A stretch of DNA of 53,632 bases from Candidatus Nomurabacteria bacterium RIFCSPHIGHO2_02_FULL_35_13 (GCA_001785515.1 MFTY01000004.1:2657-56288), one strand, 5' to 3'; positions 42,894-51,314 are shown, numbered from the stretch's first letter. Program-made: numbers and translations. Notes: a model not told the origin generated them from the letters alone.

Positions 42894-45800
42894 AACATTT
42901 TATTTGAAAAATCATGATAAATATCATGTAATTTTTTGACATTAGATTCAATTATTTTTTTATTCGAATCCGTAATTATAAATTTGTTATCTTTTGAAAC
43001 CCATCCAATTTTTTTATATGAAATTCCTTTAACTGTTTTTTCAAATTTAGAGACATTTTTAGGTAAAACTGAAACAAGAATTCTCCCCTGGCTTTCGGAA
43101 AATAGTCTTACATCTACGGAGGAATTGCCTCCGTATAATGAAGAAATCCTGCCCGGCATGTCTGAAAGAGAAACTTTGCATCCCAACATTCCACCAACAG
43201 AAGCTTTTGCCAGCGCAACAGCTAAACCGCCGGAGGTAAGAGATATAGATGAGGAAATTAATTCCTTTTTGATTACTTCCTCTAAAACTAAATAGGTTTT
43301 TAAATTATTTTTTAAATCAACCTTGGGAACATTATTTCCAATACTGTTGTTTCCTTCTTTCTTGGCTAGGAATTTATAATATTCGGATGCCCCAAGTTCG
43401 TCATTTGTTTCTCCTAACAAATAAATAACATCACCGGAATTTTTAAATTCAGGAGAAACAATTTTATGAATATCTGGAACAACGCAAATAGCTGAGATTA
43501 AAATTGTAGGTGGAATTGATATTGCTATAGGATTATTTTTTTCATCATATCCTTTAAAATCATTAAACATGCTATCTTTTCCGGAAATCAAAGGAGTGCC
43601 ATATCCGACTGAATAATCATAACAAGCTTTGACTGATTCTATAAGCTGAGCAAGACGATTCTTATCGTAAGAAGAACACCAGCAGAAATTATCTAAAATT
43701 GCCAAATGCGACAGAGTTCCTCCGCAAGCAATTACATTTCTGATCGCAGTGTCTAAAGCGCAAGCTGTCATATGATAAGTGTTAATATCTCCGTATGACG
43801 GATAAAGACCAGCGGACAAAATCACTCCTTTAGAAGCTGAAAAAACAGGACGAAAGACTTGCGCATCGGTATTTATGCGTCCCCGGCCGGAAAGAGGTTT
43901 TAAAACGGAAGATGCCTGAACTTCGTGGTCATATTGTTCCGAAATGAAAGAAAAACCGCTAATATTTTTATTAGCAAGCAATTCTTCTAAAATTTTAGTT
44001 TTTGAATTTTTTGCAATTTTCGCCTCGCCCGTAAGGCTATGGCCGAGGGGTTCAGGAAAAATATTTACAATAGCTTTGCTTTCAAGAGAACGTTTTGGCA
44101 ATCCGTTATGCAAAAATTCTAAATCAATATCAACGATGGTTTTACCTTCATATTTCACTACACATCTTCCGGAATCGGTAAATTCTCCTATCACCACCGC
44201 TTCAACTCCGTGATTTTCCATAAGTTTTCTGAATACTTCCCATTTTTTCTTTGGAACAGAAAGAGTCATCCTTTCTTGAGACTCTGAAATCCAAATCTGC
44301 CACGGCTGTAATCTGGGATATTTCAATGGAACTTTTTCCAAATCCACAAGAGCGCCATTACACTCTTTCGCCATCTCCGCAACTGAACAAGAAATACCTC
44401 CCGCACCATTATCAGTAATGCTGTTATATAAATTCATCGCTCGCGCTTCTTTTACTATTGCGTCACTTAATTTTTTTTGGGTAATTGGGTCACCTATCTG
44501 CACCGCTGTCGCCGGGCTGGAAGAATCCATCGTTACTGAAGAAAAAGTAGCGCCATGAATGCCGTCTGCGCCTACCCTTCCGCCAATCACAACAATATAA
44601 TCGCCAGCTTCCGTTTTTTTCTCATGAGAAAGTTTTCCATTTATTTTTCTCGGAATAATTCCAACTGTTCCCACAAAGACCAAAGGCTTTCCTCTAAATC
44701 TGTCGTCATATTTCACAAATCCGGAAACTGTCGGAATTCCGGAACAATTTCCGCCGACATTCACGCCTTTTATGACTCCTTCCATAATACGTTTCGGCGG
44801 GAACATTTTTTTTCTTTTTTCATTGCTTGCCCGTCCGAAGTCTTTAGACGAAGGAGGGTCTCTATATAAAGCCCTGGTGTCTTCAGGATTTCCAAAACAA
44901 AAACCATACGCATTTGCAACAGGTTTTGCTCCGAGTCCGAAGCCAATAGTGTCTCGATTTACCCCTACAATGCCCGTAATTGCCCCGCCAAACGGGTCAA
45001 GCGCAGAAGGACTATTGTGAGTTTCAACTTTATGCGTCACTAAATAATCTTCATCAAAAACAATACCGCCGGAATTGTCAGAAAAAACCGAAACGCAAAA
45101 GTCTTTATTTCCCTTTTGTTTTCTTATTAAATTTGTAGCGCCCTTTATGTAAGTTTTATATAGACCGTCTTTTATATCGTCTATTTGATTTGCAAAAATA
45201 GTATGTTTGCAATGTTCGGACCACGTTTGTGCTAAAGATTCTAATTCTATATCTTTCGGGTCTCGTTCAAGTTTTTTAAAATATTTCTGAATCACTTTCA
45301 TTGAAGCAAGGTCCAGAGCTAAAGGACCTCTACGCGCGCCAGTCTCATCTAAAATTCCTTCACGACCGATTTTTATCAATTCTTCATCGGATACCGAAAG
45401 TGAAACAGGGATTACTGGAATGCGTTTTTCTAAAATTACTTCTGGCGCTTTAAGCGGTAATCCTTTCGTTTTTACAATTTCTTTCACGCCGGCAATATAT
45501 GCGCGCTCAATTAAAGGATTATGCAAAGATAGGGCAATTTTTTTAACATCTTCTAATTTAACTGAACCGGAAATTATGAAAACCTTAGAAGTATAAATTT
45601 TTAAATTTGCATCTTTCTTTAAATGTAACAAATCAACAACGGTTTCTTTCGCTGTATTTCCCACATTATCCGTGACCCCCGGCAAAAAGCCGATTTCAAT
45701 AATGTAATTGAATTTTCCAGCATTTTTTAAAATTTCATTAATTGAGAATTTTTCAATAATCGGATTTGTCAGCATTTTTGCGGATTGTAGTATCTGCTCA

Positions 45801-45946
45801 TTAGAAAGACTTGAATCTACCAGGTATGAATCAATTATTGATATAGTTTTCACTTTTCCTGATATATTAAGAGAATTCCATGACTTTAAAAACAGCCTTT
45901 CCCGGCTGTCTTTTATTTTAGGAATTACGTATATCCTCGATATCAT
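42890..45946 (-). CDS. purL: FGAM synthase, PurS-like domain fused to PurL
   Basis: Converts FGAR to FGAM with ammonia and ATP. Residues about 1-160 form two PurS-like halves (LTNPIIEKFSI and LHNPLIERAYI are matching elements). The rest is a large PurL with SEHCKHTIF (243-251), KVETHNSPSALDPFGGAITG, and duplicated ATP-grasp-unrelated PurM-like lobes. At 1018 residues it lies between small PurL (~740) and large PurL (~1300); the glutaminase is the separate purQ. Residues about 632-640 (LGHSLTGEA) come from an inserted palindrome also seen in holB. TGA is the stop. Confidence 0.95.
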   Translation of the reverse strand: MISRIYVIPKIKDSRERLFLKSWNSLNISGKVKTISIIDSYLVDSSLSNEQILQSAKMLTNPIIEKFSINEILKNAGKFNYIIEIGFLPGVTDNVGNTAKETVVDLLHLKKDANLKIYTSKVFIISGSVKLEDVKKIALSLHNPLIERAYIAGVKEIVKTKGLPLKAPEVILEKRIPVIPVSLSVSDEELIKIGREGILDETGARRGPLALDLASMKVIQKYFKKLERDPKDIELESLAQTWSEHCKHTIFANQIDDIKDGLYKTYIKGATNLIRKQKGNKDFCVSVFSDNSGGIVFDEDYLVTHKVETHNSPSALDPFGGAITGIVGVNRDTIGFGLGAKPVANAYGFCFGNPEDTRALYRDPPSSKDFGRASNEKRKKMFPPKRIMEGVIKGVNVGGNCSGIPTVSGFVKYDDRFRGKPLVFVGTVGIIPRKINGKLSHEKKTEAGDYIVVIGGRVGADGIHGATFSSVTMDSSSPATAVQIGDPITQKKLSDAIVKEARAMNLYNSITDNGAGGISCSVAEMAKECNGALVDLEKVPLKYPRLQPWQIWISESQERMTLSVPKKKWEVFRKLMENHGVEAVVIGEFTDSGRCVVKYEGKTIVDIDLEFLHNGLPKRSLESKAIVNIFPEPLGHSLTGEAKIAKNSKTKILEELLANKNISGFSFISEQYDHEVQASSVLKPLSGRGRINTDAQVFRPVFSASKGVILSAGLYPSYGDINTYHMTACALDTAIRNVIACGGTLSHLAILDNFCWCSSYDKNRLAQLIESVKACYDYSVGYGTPLISGKDSMFNDFKGYDEKNNPIAISIPPTILISAICVVPDIHKIVSPEFKNSGDVIYLLGETNDELGASEYYKFLAKKEGNNSIGNNVPKVDLKNNLKTYLVLEEVIKKELISSSISLTSGGLAVALAKASVGGMLGCKVSLSDMPGRISSLYGGNSSVDVRLFSESQGRILVSVLPKNVSKFEKTVKGISYKKIGWVSKDNKFIITDSNKKIIESNVKKLHDIYHDFSNKML
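44022..44048. repeat. In-frame palindromic insert, copy in purL
   Basis: CCTCGCCCGT-AAGGCTATGG-CCGAGGG is an imperfect palindrome (CCTCG/CGAGG, CC/GG, TA/TA pairs). Read on the minus strand it encodes LGHSLTGEA at a likely linker of PurL. The same palindrome, with two centre changes, lies in holB in the same frame. Confidence 0.75.
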
Positions 45947-45960
45947 ATGCAGTCATTATA
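45947..45960 (-). promoter_or_regulatory. purL-purQ-purF promoter -10 region
   Basis: TATAAT (45960 to 45955), eight bases, ATG of purL. A leader of one or two bases is predicted. No clear -35. Confidence 0.5.
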
Positions 45961-45995
45961 ATACAAATTTAGGAAATAAAAATATATTTTGTGAA

Positions 45996-46024
45996 TTGAC
46001 TTTTATATAATTTTCTGTTAATCT
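45996..46024 (+). promoter_or_regulatory. Promoter of the 247-residue membrane protein gene
   Basis: TTGACT (45996-46001), 17 bases, TAATCT (46019-46024); the ATG is 13 bases further, giving a leader of about six bases. Confidence 0.6.
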
Positions 46025-46037
46025 TCTTATTAATTTC

Positions 46038-46781
46038 ATGACAGAAACCAGAGAGAAAAAAATAAACAACAAAGTATTTACGAAAAATGATATTATCAAT
46101 CTTTGGCATATATTTAGTTCTCAACATTTATCTCAAAAAAAAGACGAAAGAACTTCTCCAGAAATGCAAGTAAGATGCACAGATGGAACACGTTATGAAA
46201 ATAAAAACGAGGAATTATTATCTCAAGGAAATATATTTGATATAAAAAAAATTGAATCTATAAATTTTGAATATCGTAGTTTTTTAAAAGAATATAAAAG
46301 AATAACTATTGAATTAACTCATGGTAATAGTAATTATCGTAATATCTTAACTGTAAAAGGAGATGAGGGTCTTTGGGTTGCCGGTACTTTTAATAAATTT
46401 GAAATTTTATTAAATTCAGTTAAACCACAAAATAACTGGTTTGTTAATTATCAGACTTCTATTTTAATATTAAGTACATTTTTTTTATCGAATGTCTTAC
46501 TAAAAATAATAACTTATTTATATCCACAATATCTTGGTAATTTATATCCTCATAGTATTTCAATTCTTGATTATATAGTTGGTATATTCTTTTTTATAGT
46601 TTTAGGGTCTATATTATCTATATATTTAGTTAATTGGGTAATAAAATTATGGCCTAACATTGAATTTGATTTCGGACCAGAACATGAAAAGTTAGAAAAA
46701 ATTAGAAGGACAAGAATATGGAGTTTTTTTTCTCTAATAATATTTCCTTTTTTACTTTCACTTATACCTTTCTTAAATTAA
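46038..46781 (+). CDS. Membrane protein of unknown function (247 aa)
   Basis: A soluble N-terminal part (about 1-130) predicted as mixed alpha/beta, with the sequence KGDEGLWVAGTFNKFEILLNSV at its end when read in two pieces (KGDEGLWVAG then FNKFEILLNS). Two transmembrane helices follow (about 138-158 and 180-204), then a polar DFGPEHEKLEKIRR stretch and a final hydrophobic segment at the C-terminus. It is more AT-rich than the purine genes. I do not recognise the family. It is an isolated plus-strand gene facing tRNA-Trp. Confidence 0.6.
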   Translation: MTETREKKINNKVFTKNDIINLWHIFSSQHLSQKKDERTSPEMQVRCTDGTRYENKNEELLSQGNIFDIKKIESINFEYRSFLKEYKRITIELTHGNSNYRNILTVKGDEGLWVAGTFNKFEILLNSVKPQNNWFVNYQTSILILSTFFLSNVLLKIITYLYPQYLGNLYPHSISILDYIVGIFFFIVLGSILSIYLVNWVIKLWPNIEFDFGPEHEKLEKIRRTRIWSFFSLIIFPFLLSLIPFLN

Positions 46782-46789
46782 GATTTCTG

Positions 46790-46860
46790 CGGGCGATGAG
46801 AGAATCGAACTCCCGACATCGGTTTTGGAGACCGAAGTTATGCCACTTAACTAATCGCCC
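46790..46860 (-). tRNA. tRNA-Trp (CCA)
   Basis: The acceptor GGGCGAT pairs with ATCGCCC; discriminator G. The anticodon stem TCGGT/ACCGA holds loop CTCCAAA, anticodon CCA. D-arm GTTAAGTGGCATAAC and T-arm GGGAGTTCGATTCTC are regular. CCA is not encoded at the 3' end. A perfect TACGATA/TATCGTA palindrome lies 14 bases upstream (46874-46888). Confidence 0.93.
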
Positions 46861-46923
46861 AACATAAAGAACATACGATATTATCGTAAAATTAAGTATA
46901 TCAGAATAAGCATGAAATAAGAA

Positions 46924-47082
46924 TTACTTCTTTATTTCCTTATGCTTGGTCTGTTTTCTGCACCATTTGCAGTATTTTTTCAGCTCGATTTTTTTAGTTA
47001 CGAGTTTCTTGTTTTTACTGGACCAGTAATTTATGCGCTTACAGGTGGAACAGGCAAGTTTTATAAGTCTTTCTTGTGACAT
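46924..47082 (-). CDS. rpmG: 50S ribosomal protein L33
   Basis: A 52-residue product beginning MSQERLIKLACSTCKRINYW, with Cys pairs CSTC (11-14) and CKWC (38-41) and the KKLVTKKIELKKYC block typical of the zinc-binding L33 form. It is too short for usual ORF cutoffs. TTGCAT-N17-TAATCT-N6-ATG places the promoter exactly upstream. Its 3' end forms an AT-rich hairpin with downstream DNA. It lies between ddl and tRNA-Trp on the same strand. Confidence 0.93.
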   Translation of the reverse strand: MSQERLIKLACSTCKRINYWSSKNKKLVTKKIELKKYCKWCRKQTKHKEIKK

Positions 47083-47117
47083 AATAATAGATTAATATAA
47101 AACCCTTTAAAATGCAA
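47083..47117 (-). promoter_or_regulatory. rpmG promoter, leaderless type
   Basis: TTGCAT (47117 to 47112), exactly 17 bases, TAATCT (47094 to 47089), six bases, ATG. The -35 lies seven bases beyond the ddl stop. Confidence 0.75.
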
Positions 47118-47123
47118 CTTTAT

Positions 47124-48089
47124 TTAAGAAACCGTGGTTTTTAATTTTTGTTCTCTTTTAAACCTTCCTATCGCAAGGTTAATCAATTTATCTAAAAGTT
47201 TTTTAAATGGCAGACCGCTTGCTTCCCATAATTTCGGATACATGCTGATATTAGTGAATCCCGGAATCGTATTTATTTCATTTACCAACACTTCTCCGTT
47301 TTTCCTAACAAAAAAATCCACTCGTCCCATTCCTTCACAATCCAAAACTTTAAAAGCTTTTACCGCTATATCTTGTATTTTCTTGATTGTATTTTTATCC
47401 AATTTTGCCGGTATTACGGTTATGGACCCCTGGTCTATATATTTGGCATCATAAGAATAAAATTCTTGATTGGCGATAATCTCGCCAGGTAGTGAAGCTA
47501 CTGGGTGTTCATTGCCTAATACGGAACATTCAATTTCTTTTCCATTTATTGCCTCTTCAACTATAATTTTTGAATCATACTGAAATGCATCTTTTAACGC
47601 TTCTTTCCATTCTTTTTCGTTTTTAACTTTATGAATCCCAACCGATGAGCCCATATTTACGGGCTTAACGAATACAGGCAAACCTAAAGTTTTCGCAATT
47701 TTTTTAAATGGTATTTTTTCTCCTTTATATATGGTAACAAATTTACCAATGGAAATTTTAGCTTCTCTGAAAAGTCTTTTCATTATATCTTTATCCATAC
47801 TAACAGCCGAGCCGAGCACACCCGGTCCGACAAAAGGCAAATTAAGAATTTTTAACAATCCCTGCATGCTTCCGTCTTCCCCGAAAGGACCATGAAGCAC
47901 GGGAAAAATAACATCCATTTTCTGTAAGGAGTTTAAATTAAATTCCCCATTCCTACTTATTTTTACGGGAAATATTTGATATTTATTTTTATCCAGAGCT
48001 CCGGTAACGTTTTTGGCCGACATTATGGATACTTCGTGTTCAGCCGATTTGCCTCCGAAAAGCACTCCGATTTTTAATTTCTTTTTCAT
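47124..48089 (-). CDS. ddl: D-alanine-D-alanine ligase
   Basis: An ATP-grasp ligase giving D-Ala-D-Ala for the peptidoglycan stem peptide. LFGGKSAEHEVSIMSAKNV (N-terminus), GPFGEDGSMQGLL, PVFVKPVNMGSSVGIHKV, GRVDFFVR and NEINTIPGFTNISMYPKLW are present. Length is 321. The ATG is directly preceded by a palindromic element (family 2 copy 2). It is transcribed in the direction of rpmG. Confidence 0.96.
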   Translation of the reverse strand: MKKKLKIGVLFGGKSAEHEVSIMSAKNVTGALDKNKYQIFPVKISRNGEFNLNSLQKMDVIFPVLHGPFGEDGSMQGLLKILNLPFVGPGVLGSAVSMDKDIMKRLFREAKISIGKFVTIYKGEKIPFKKIAKTLGLPVFVKPVNMGSSVGIHKVKNEKEWKEALKDAFQYDSKIIVEEAINGKEIECSVLGNEHPVASLPGEIIANQEFYSYDAKYIDQGSITVIPAKLDKNTIKKIQDIAVKAFKVLDCEGMGRVDFFVRKNGEVLVNEINTIPGFTNISMYPKLWEASGLPFKKLLDKLINLAIGRFKREQKLKTTVS

Positions 48090-48156
48090 CCCAGTAGTAA
48101 AATTTAATTAATAATGTTTATCTTTACGTCTCGTAATCAAAAATTTACTACGGGAC
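48090..48156 (-). repeat. Start-codon-flush hairpin, family 2 copy 2 (before ddl)
   Basis: CCCAGTAGTAAAATTT (48090-48105) pairs with AAATTTACTACGGG (about 48141-48154) with one bulge around a ~35-base loop. On the minus strand the 3' arm ends CTGGG directly before the ddl ATG. Compared with copy 1, GTACT/AGTAC has become GTAGT/ACTAC: both strands changed together. Confidence 0.8.
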
Positions 48157-48228
48157 AAGTTGTTTTTTGAGTTTAGCACATTCCCGCCTGCAAAAGCCAT
48201 ACTTTAAGCATTGCGGGCAGGTATTACC
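48148..48228 (-). other. In-frame zinc-finger-like extension after the TAA of the zinc-module gene
   Basis: Reading on from TAA (48229-48231) in the same frame gives 26 sense codons before TAG: GN, then TCPQCLKYGFCRRECAK, then LKKQLVP. Four Cys in CPxC and C-x3-C form a further zinc-binding pattern, consistent with the protein. It may be a relic C-terminus or a read-through extension. The DNA of this stretch also forms a near-palindrome (48185-48221), so an alternative is a terminator hairpin without U-tract. Confidence 0.4.
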
Positions 48229-49971
48229 TTAATACACCTCTTTTTGATAGCATTTTTCACAATATACCATTTCCGGGCGGTTCGGCGCATAAGCTGTTTC
48301 AAATTCATTTTGGCAATGATTTTTATGGTCGTGATTACTTTTATCACACATGCAATTTCTTTTCCATAATTTTAAAGATGGCATAATCTTAAACCTTTCA
48401 TAGTGACGGCAGTTTGGACAAAAAATTGGTAATGGTATGTCATGTTTTTTGTAAAATTTAAGCTCATAATCTGTTAAACGAAAAGCAATATTGCATTGAT
48501 GGTCACAATTCCCTTCATGAGCGCAACCCAGAACTTCTTTTAAAATATTTTCATTTACATCATCAATATTATCAGGAATTTTACCTGCTGGAATTGTAAT
48601 ATCAAAATTCTTTGCATCTGGTTCACGCCAAGGATAACCATTTTTTCTTGCTTCTTCCTTGGTAATTGGAAAAAACTCCTGCGCCGCAGTTTCATTGTAA
48701 GCCCATGTGCAAACTTCTATCGGAAAAAATTCACCGTATTCATATTTTCTTCCCGCTTTATCAATAAAAGGCATGGTACTCATTTGCTTGATGATTTCTG
48801 ATTTTAATTTAATAAATTCCTCTTTGGAATAAATTTTATTAAAAATCGCATTTTCTGCGTTGCGAAGTGAAATACAACCGAAAATATTCGTGCAAAATCT
48901 GCAAGATTCAGTATAATCGGCGTCCCGCACAGAATCCATCGCTGAATAAGAAAACCTCACATTGTAATCATTCATGGCGCCCGCCATATAGTCATAGAGT
49001 AACTCTGATGTTCCTGCAAAATCCATATCCATACAATCTTTAGAGCCAAATGCTCTAAAACAATAACTGCAGTTTTCCATGTTGTATACTTCAAAACAGT
49101 TTTTACAGTTTTTTACATTTAGAAGATTATTTCCAGTAGAATTTGTGGCTTTGTTTATATTGCCAAAACGATATATAGCTTTTTTTCTCATCTGTTTAAA
49201 TTCTTCCAAGAGAATATTGCGAGAAACTCTGCTTTTTAAATTAAATTTCTCCAATTCTTTAAAATATTCCTCTTTTGAATATTGTTTATTGCGAATACAG
49301 AATTTCTTATTACGCAAGTTGTAAGAAAGAATGCAATCGTTGCAATTAATGCAATCAATGGAGTAATAAGAATCCATGCAATTTCTACAAAGTAAAAGAT
49401 ATTGCGAATTGTAATTTCCTTGCGCCTCAACAGTTTCATATAAGCTTTCAGAACCGTTTATAACATTTAAACAATCTATTATATCTTTTGAATGATCTAT
49501 GCATTTTGAATAAAAAATGTTTTCTGATTCCATCACTACGGAAGTAGATAAATAAACATTTTTAGCTTCTCCCACATGATTTGAATAATCTGAGTTAATT
49601 GCATTTCTTTGCCAAAGCATCAGTCTCGGAACCGTGTTGGAAAATTCTTTATATTGTTCAAAAAACGGCCTGGACATATCATATTCTCGTCCATAAGAAG
49701 TTGGGTCCCATTGGTCTCCTAACCAGCATTCCCGGCAATATACCGGAAAAGGCACCGATGCATGATACATAGATATGATATTCTTATTACAAAGATTACA
49801 GATACGGCGATATAATATTTTCTCGTTGCGCCAAACTAATCTGCGAGTAAGTCTGCATTCTGGACAAAAAGTCGGCGGAGGAACTTTTATTTTTTCATAA
49901 AATTTAAAATCTTCAAAATCTATTGTGAAATCTTTCTTACAGTTTTGACATATTTTTGTTTCACTTTTCAT
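48229..49971 (-). CDS. Large Cys-rich zinc-module protein (580 aa), family unknown
   Basis: About 40 Cys, arranged symmetrically. The N-terminal module (about 8-85) has C8/C11, then YEKIKVPPPTFCPECRLTRR, then ICNLC and YCRECW. The C-terminal module (about 478-580) has the same order: Cys-rich start, YKKHDIPLPIFCPNCRHYER, a Cys pair and YCEKCYQKEVY. Between them is a repetitive region with CINCNDC, NCSYC and CRFC motifs, each followed by a NLRNKKFCIRNKQYSKEEY-like unit, found at least twice; this looks like a solenoid. No signal peptide or catalytic motif. The C-terminal half matches the partial gene at the left end of the window. Confidence 0.8.
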   Translation of the reverse strand: MKSETKICQNCKKDFTIDFEDFKFYEKIKVPPPTFCPECRLTRRLVWRNEKILYRRICNLCNKNIISMYHASVPFPVYCRECWLGDQWDPTSYGREYDMSRPFFEQYKEFSNTVPRLMLWQRNAINSDYSNHVGEAKNVYLSTSVVMESENIFYSKCIDHSKDIIDCLNVINGSESLYETVEAQGNYNSQYLLLCRNCMDSYYSIDCINCNDCILSYNLRNKKFCIRNKQYSKEEYFKELEKFNLKSRVSRNILLEEFKQMRKKAIYRFGNINKATNSTGNNLLNVKNCKNCFEVYNMENCSYCFRAFGSKDCMDMDFAGTSELLYDYMAGAMNDYNVRFSYSAMDSVRDADYTESCRFCTNIFGCISLRNAENAIFNKIYSKEEFIKLKSEIIKQMSTMPFIDKAGRKYEYGEFFPIEVCTWAYNETAAQEFFPITKEEARKNGYPWREPDAKNFDITIPAGKIPDNIDDVNENILKEVLGCAHEGNCDHQCNIAFRLTDYELKFYKKHDIPLPIFCPNCRHYERFKIMPSLKLWKRNCMCDKSNHDHKNHCQNEFETAYAPNRPEMVYCEKCYQKEVY

Positions 49972-50008
49972 ATTTAAACTATTCGCCTATTCGCGCGAAT
50001 TAGAGATA

Positions 50009-51130
50009 TTAAAATAATTTAATTACATCGTGATAGGTAACCAAAAGCATTAAAATAATTAGAATTGCAAAACCAACCATGTTGGCAATATTTGCAAATT
50101 TGGGATTTAAACGAGAACCTTTAATTTTTTCAATCAAAAGGAAAAGCAAGCGTCCGCCATCTAATGCCGGAAAGGGAATAAGATTTATTACGGCTAAATT
50201 CACAGAAATTAATGCGGTAAAAGAAAGCAGATATATAAAACCAAATTGATAGGCGTTGCCAACTATACCTATCATGCCAATAGGTCCTGTGACCGACGCA
50301 AAGCTTCCTTTGCCCATTATACCCTCTGCTATGAGCGTATAAAGCCCTATAACAGTGCTTTTTGTCACAAACCAGTCTAGTTTTAATCCCTCCCAAAAAG
50401 CTGTCAAAACAGGCAATTTAAGGGTTCCTATTTGGTCCATAGAGATACCTATAGAGAATTTTCCATCATCATTTTTTGGGGTAATTTCTATCATATTATA
50501 TGCCGTATCTTTCCCTCGCAAATATCCGATTTCTATTTTATTACCCGGAGCGACAAAAGACCTTATTGTTTCAGGAGTAATGTAACTGGCAGTAAGGTCA
50601 TTGTTTTTTATATAAACTATTTTATCTCCTGATTTTAATCCTGCTATTTCGGCTGGCGAATTGGCTAAAACTGAAACTACCACCAGATGAACATTTGTAG
50701 CGGAATATCCTTCTGGTTCGTTTCCAACCGAAGTAGGAAGTCCTGACATAAAACCCACGGAAAATAAAAGCCATGCCAGTAAAAAATTGGCAAAAATTCC
50801 AGCAAATAAAACCATAGCTTGCTGATATTTCGGCTTACTAACAAGACTTCGTGAAAAATCTTGCTTGGCTACCAAATCTTTTTCTAAAAATCCAACTTCC
50901 ACGAAATCAGCTTCTTCAAAATTCTCACCGAAAATCTTCACAAATCCCCCAACCGGCAAAAGATTAAAACTATATTCAGTCTCCCCTTTTTTAAAACTGA
51001 ATAATTTTGGCGGAAAACCAAAACCAAATTCATCTACCCTGATACCGAATTTTTTGGCAGTAAAAAAATGCCCAAACTCGTGAACTAAAACCAAAACCAG
51101 TAAAATTATTAAAAAAATAATTATGCTCAT
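50009..51130 (-). CDS. rseP: Site-2-type intramembrane zinc metalloprotease (RseP/RasP-like)
   Basis: Cleaves transmembrane substrates. The zinc motif HEFGH (17-21) lies in the first transmembrane helix, a PDZ domain is at about 150-235, and the third metal ligand is in IPFPALDGGRLLF near the C-terminus (LDG motif). Four transmembrane segments are visible. Length (373) fits. Its promoter is TATAAT six bases before the ATG. Substrates such as anti-sigma factors or remnant signal peptides are typical for the family but unknown here. Confidence 0.93.
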   Translation of the reverse strand: MSIIIFLIILLVLVLVHEFGHFFTAKKFGIRVDEFGFGFPPKLFSFKKGETEYSFNLLPVGGFVKIFGENFEEADFVEVGFLEKDLVAKQDFSRSLVSKPKYQQAMVLFAGIFANFLLAWLLFSVGFMSGLPTSVGNEPEGYSATNVHLVVVSVLANSPAEIAGLKSGDKIVYIKNNDLTASYITPETIRSFVAPGNKIEIGYLRGKDTAYNMIEITPKNDDGKFSIGISMDQIGTLKLPVLTAFWEGLKLDWFVTKSTVIGLYTLIAEGIMGKGSFASVTGPIGMIGIVGNAYQFGFIYLLSFTALISVNLAVINLIPFPALDGGRLLFLLIEKIKGSRLNPKFANIANMVGFAILIILMLLVTYHDVIKLF

Positions 51131-51142
51131 AAATCAATTATA
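51131..51142 (-). promoter_or_regulatory. rseP promoter, leaderless type
   Basis: TATAAT (51142 to 51137), six bases, ATG. It lies just after the stop of the small membrane gene upstream. Confidence 0.65.
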
Positions 51143-51149
51143 CTCTATC

Positions 51150-51314
51150 CTATTTTTTATCTTTTTCAAGCAAATTCATAATCCATGGAAAAGTCACAAA
51201 GCAAAAAATAAGTACTCCTATTATGAATTCTAGAATTCCTTTTTGTAGAAATCCCCAATATACTATCAATGCTATGGCCAGCAGAGTTAATATTGCATAA
51301 ATGAAATTCGACAT
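51150..51314 (-). CDS. Small two-helix membrane protein (54 aa)
   Basis: A 54-codon ORF: MSNFIYAILT, a hydrophobic helix (about 5-22), a GFLQKGILEF turn, a second helix (about 29-48) and a charged LLEKDKK end. The layout of two helices with a short charged tail is characteristic of a small integral membrane protein. It lies between frr and rseP on the same strand. No family recognised. Confidence 0.5.
   Translation of the reverse strand: MSNFIYAILTLLAIALIVYWGFLQKGILEFIIGVLIFCFVTFPWIMNLLEKDKK

Noticed and set aside
43944-45020. Plus-strand ORFs of 80-100 codons inside purL
   Set aside because: They are antisense to a strongly conserved gene and show no promoter or domain.
46874-46888. TACGATA-T-TATCGTA palindrome upstream of tRNA-Trp as an operator
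   Set aside because: A single short AT-rich palindrome without a regulator nearby; could be chance.
49989-50000. ATTCGCGCGAAT palindrome before the zinc-module gene
   Set aside because: Perfect 12-mer but no matching site elsewhere in the window and no clear promoter around it, so function cannot be supported.
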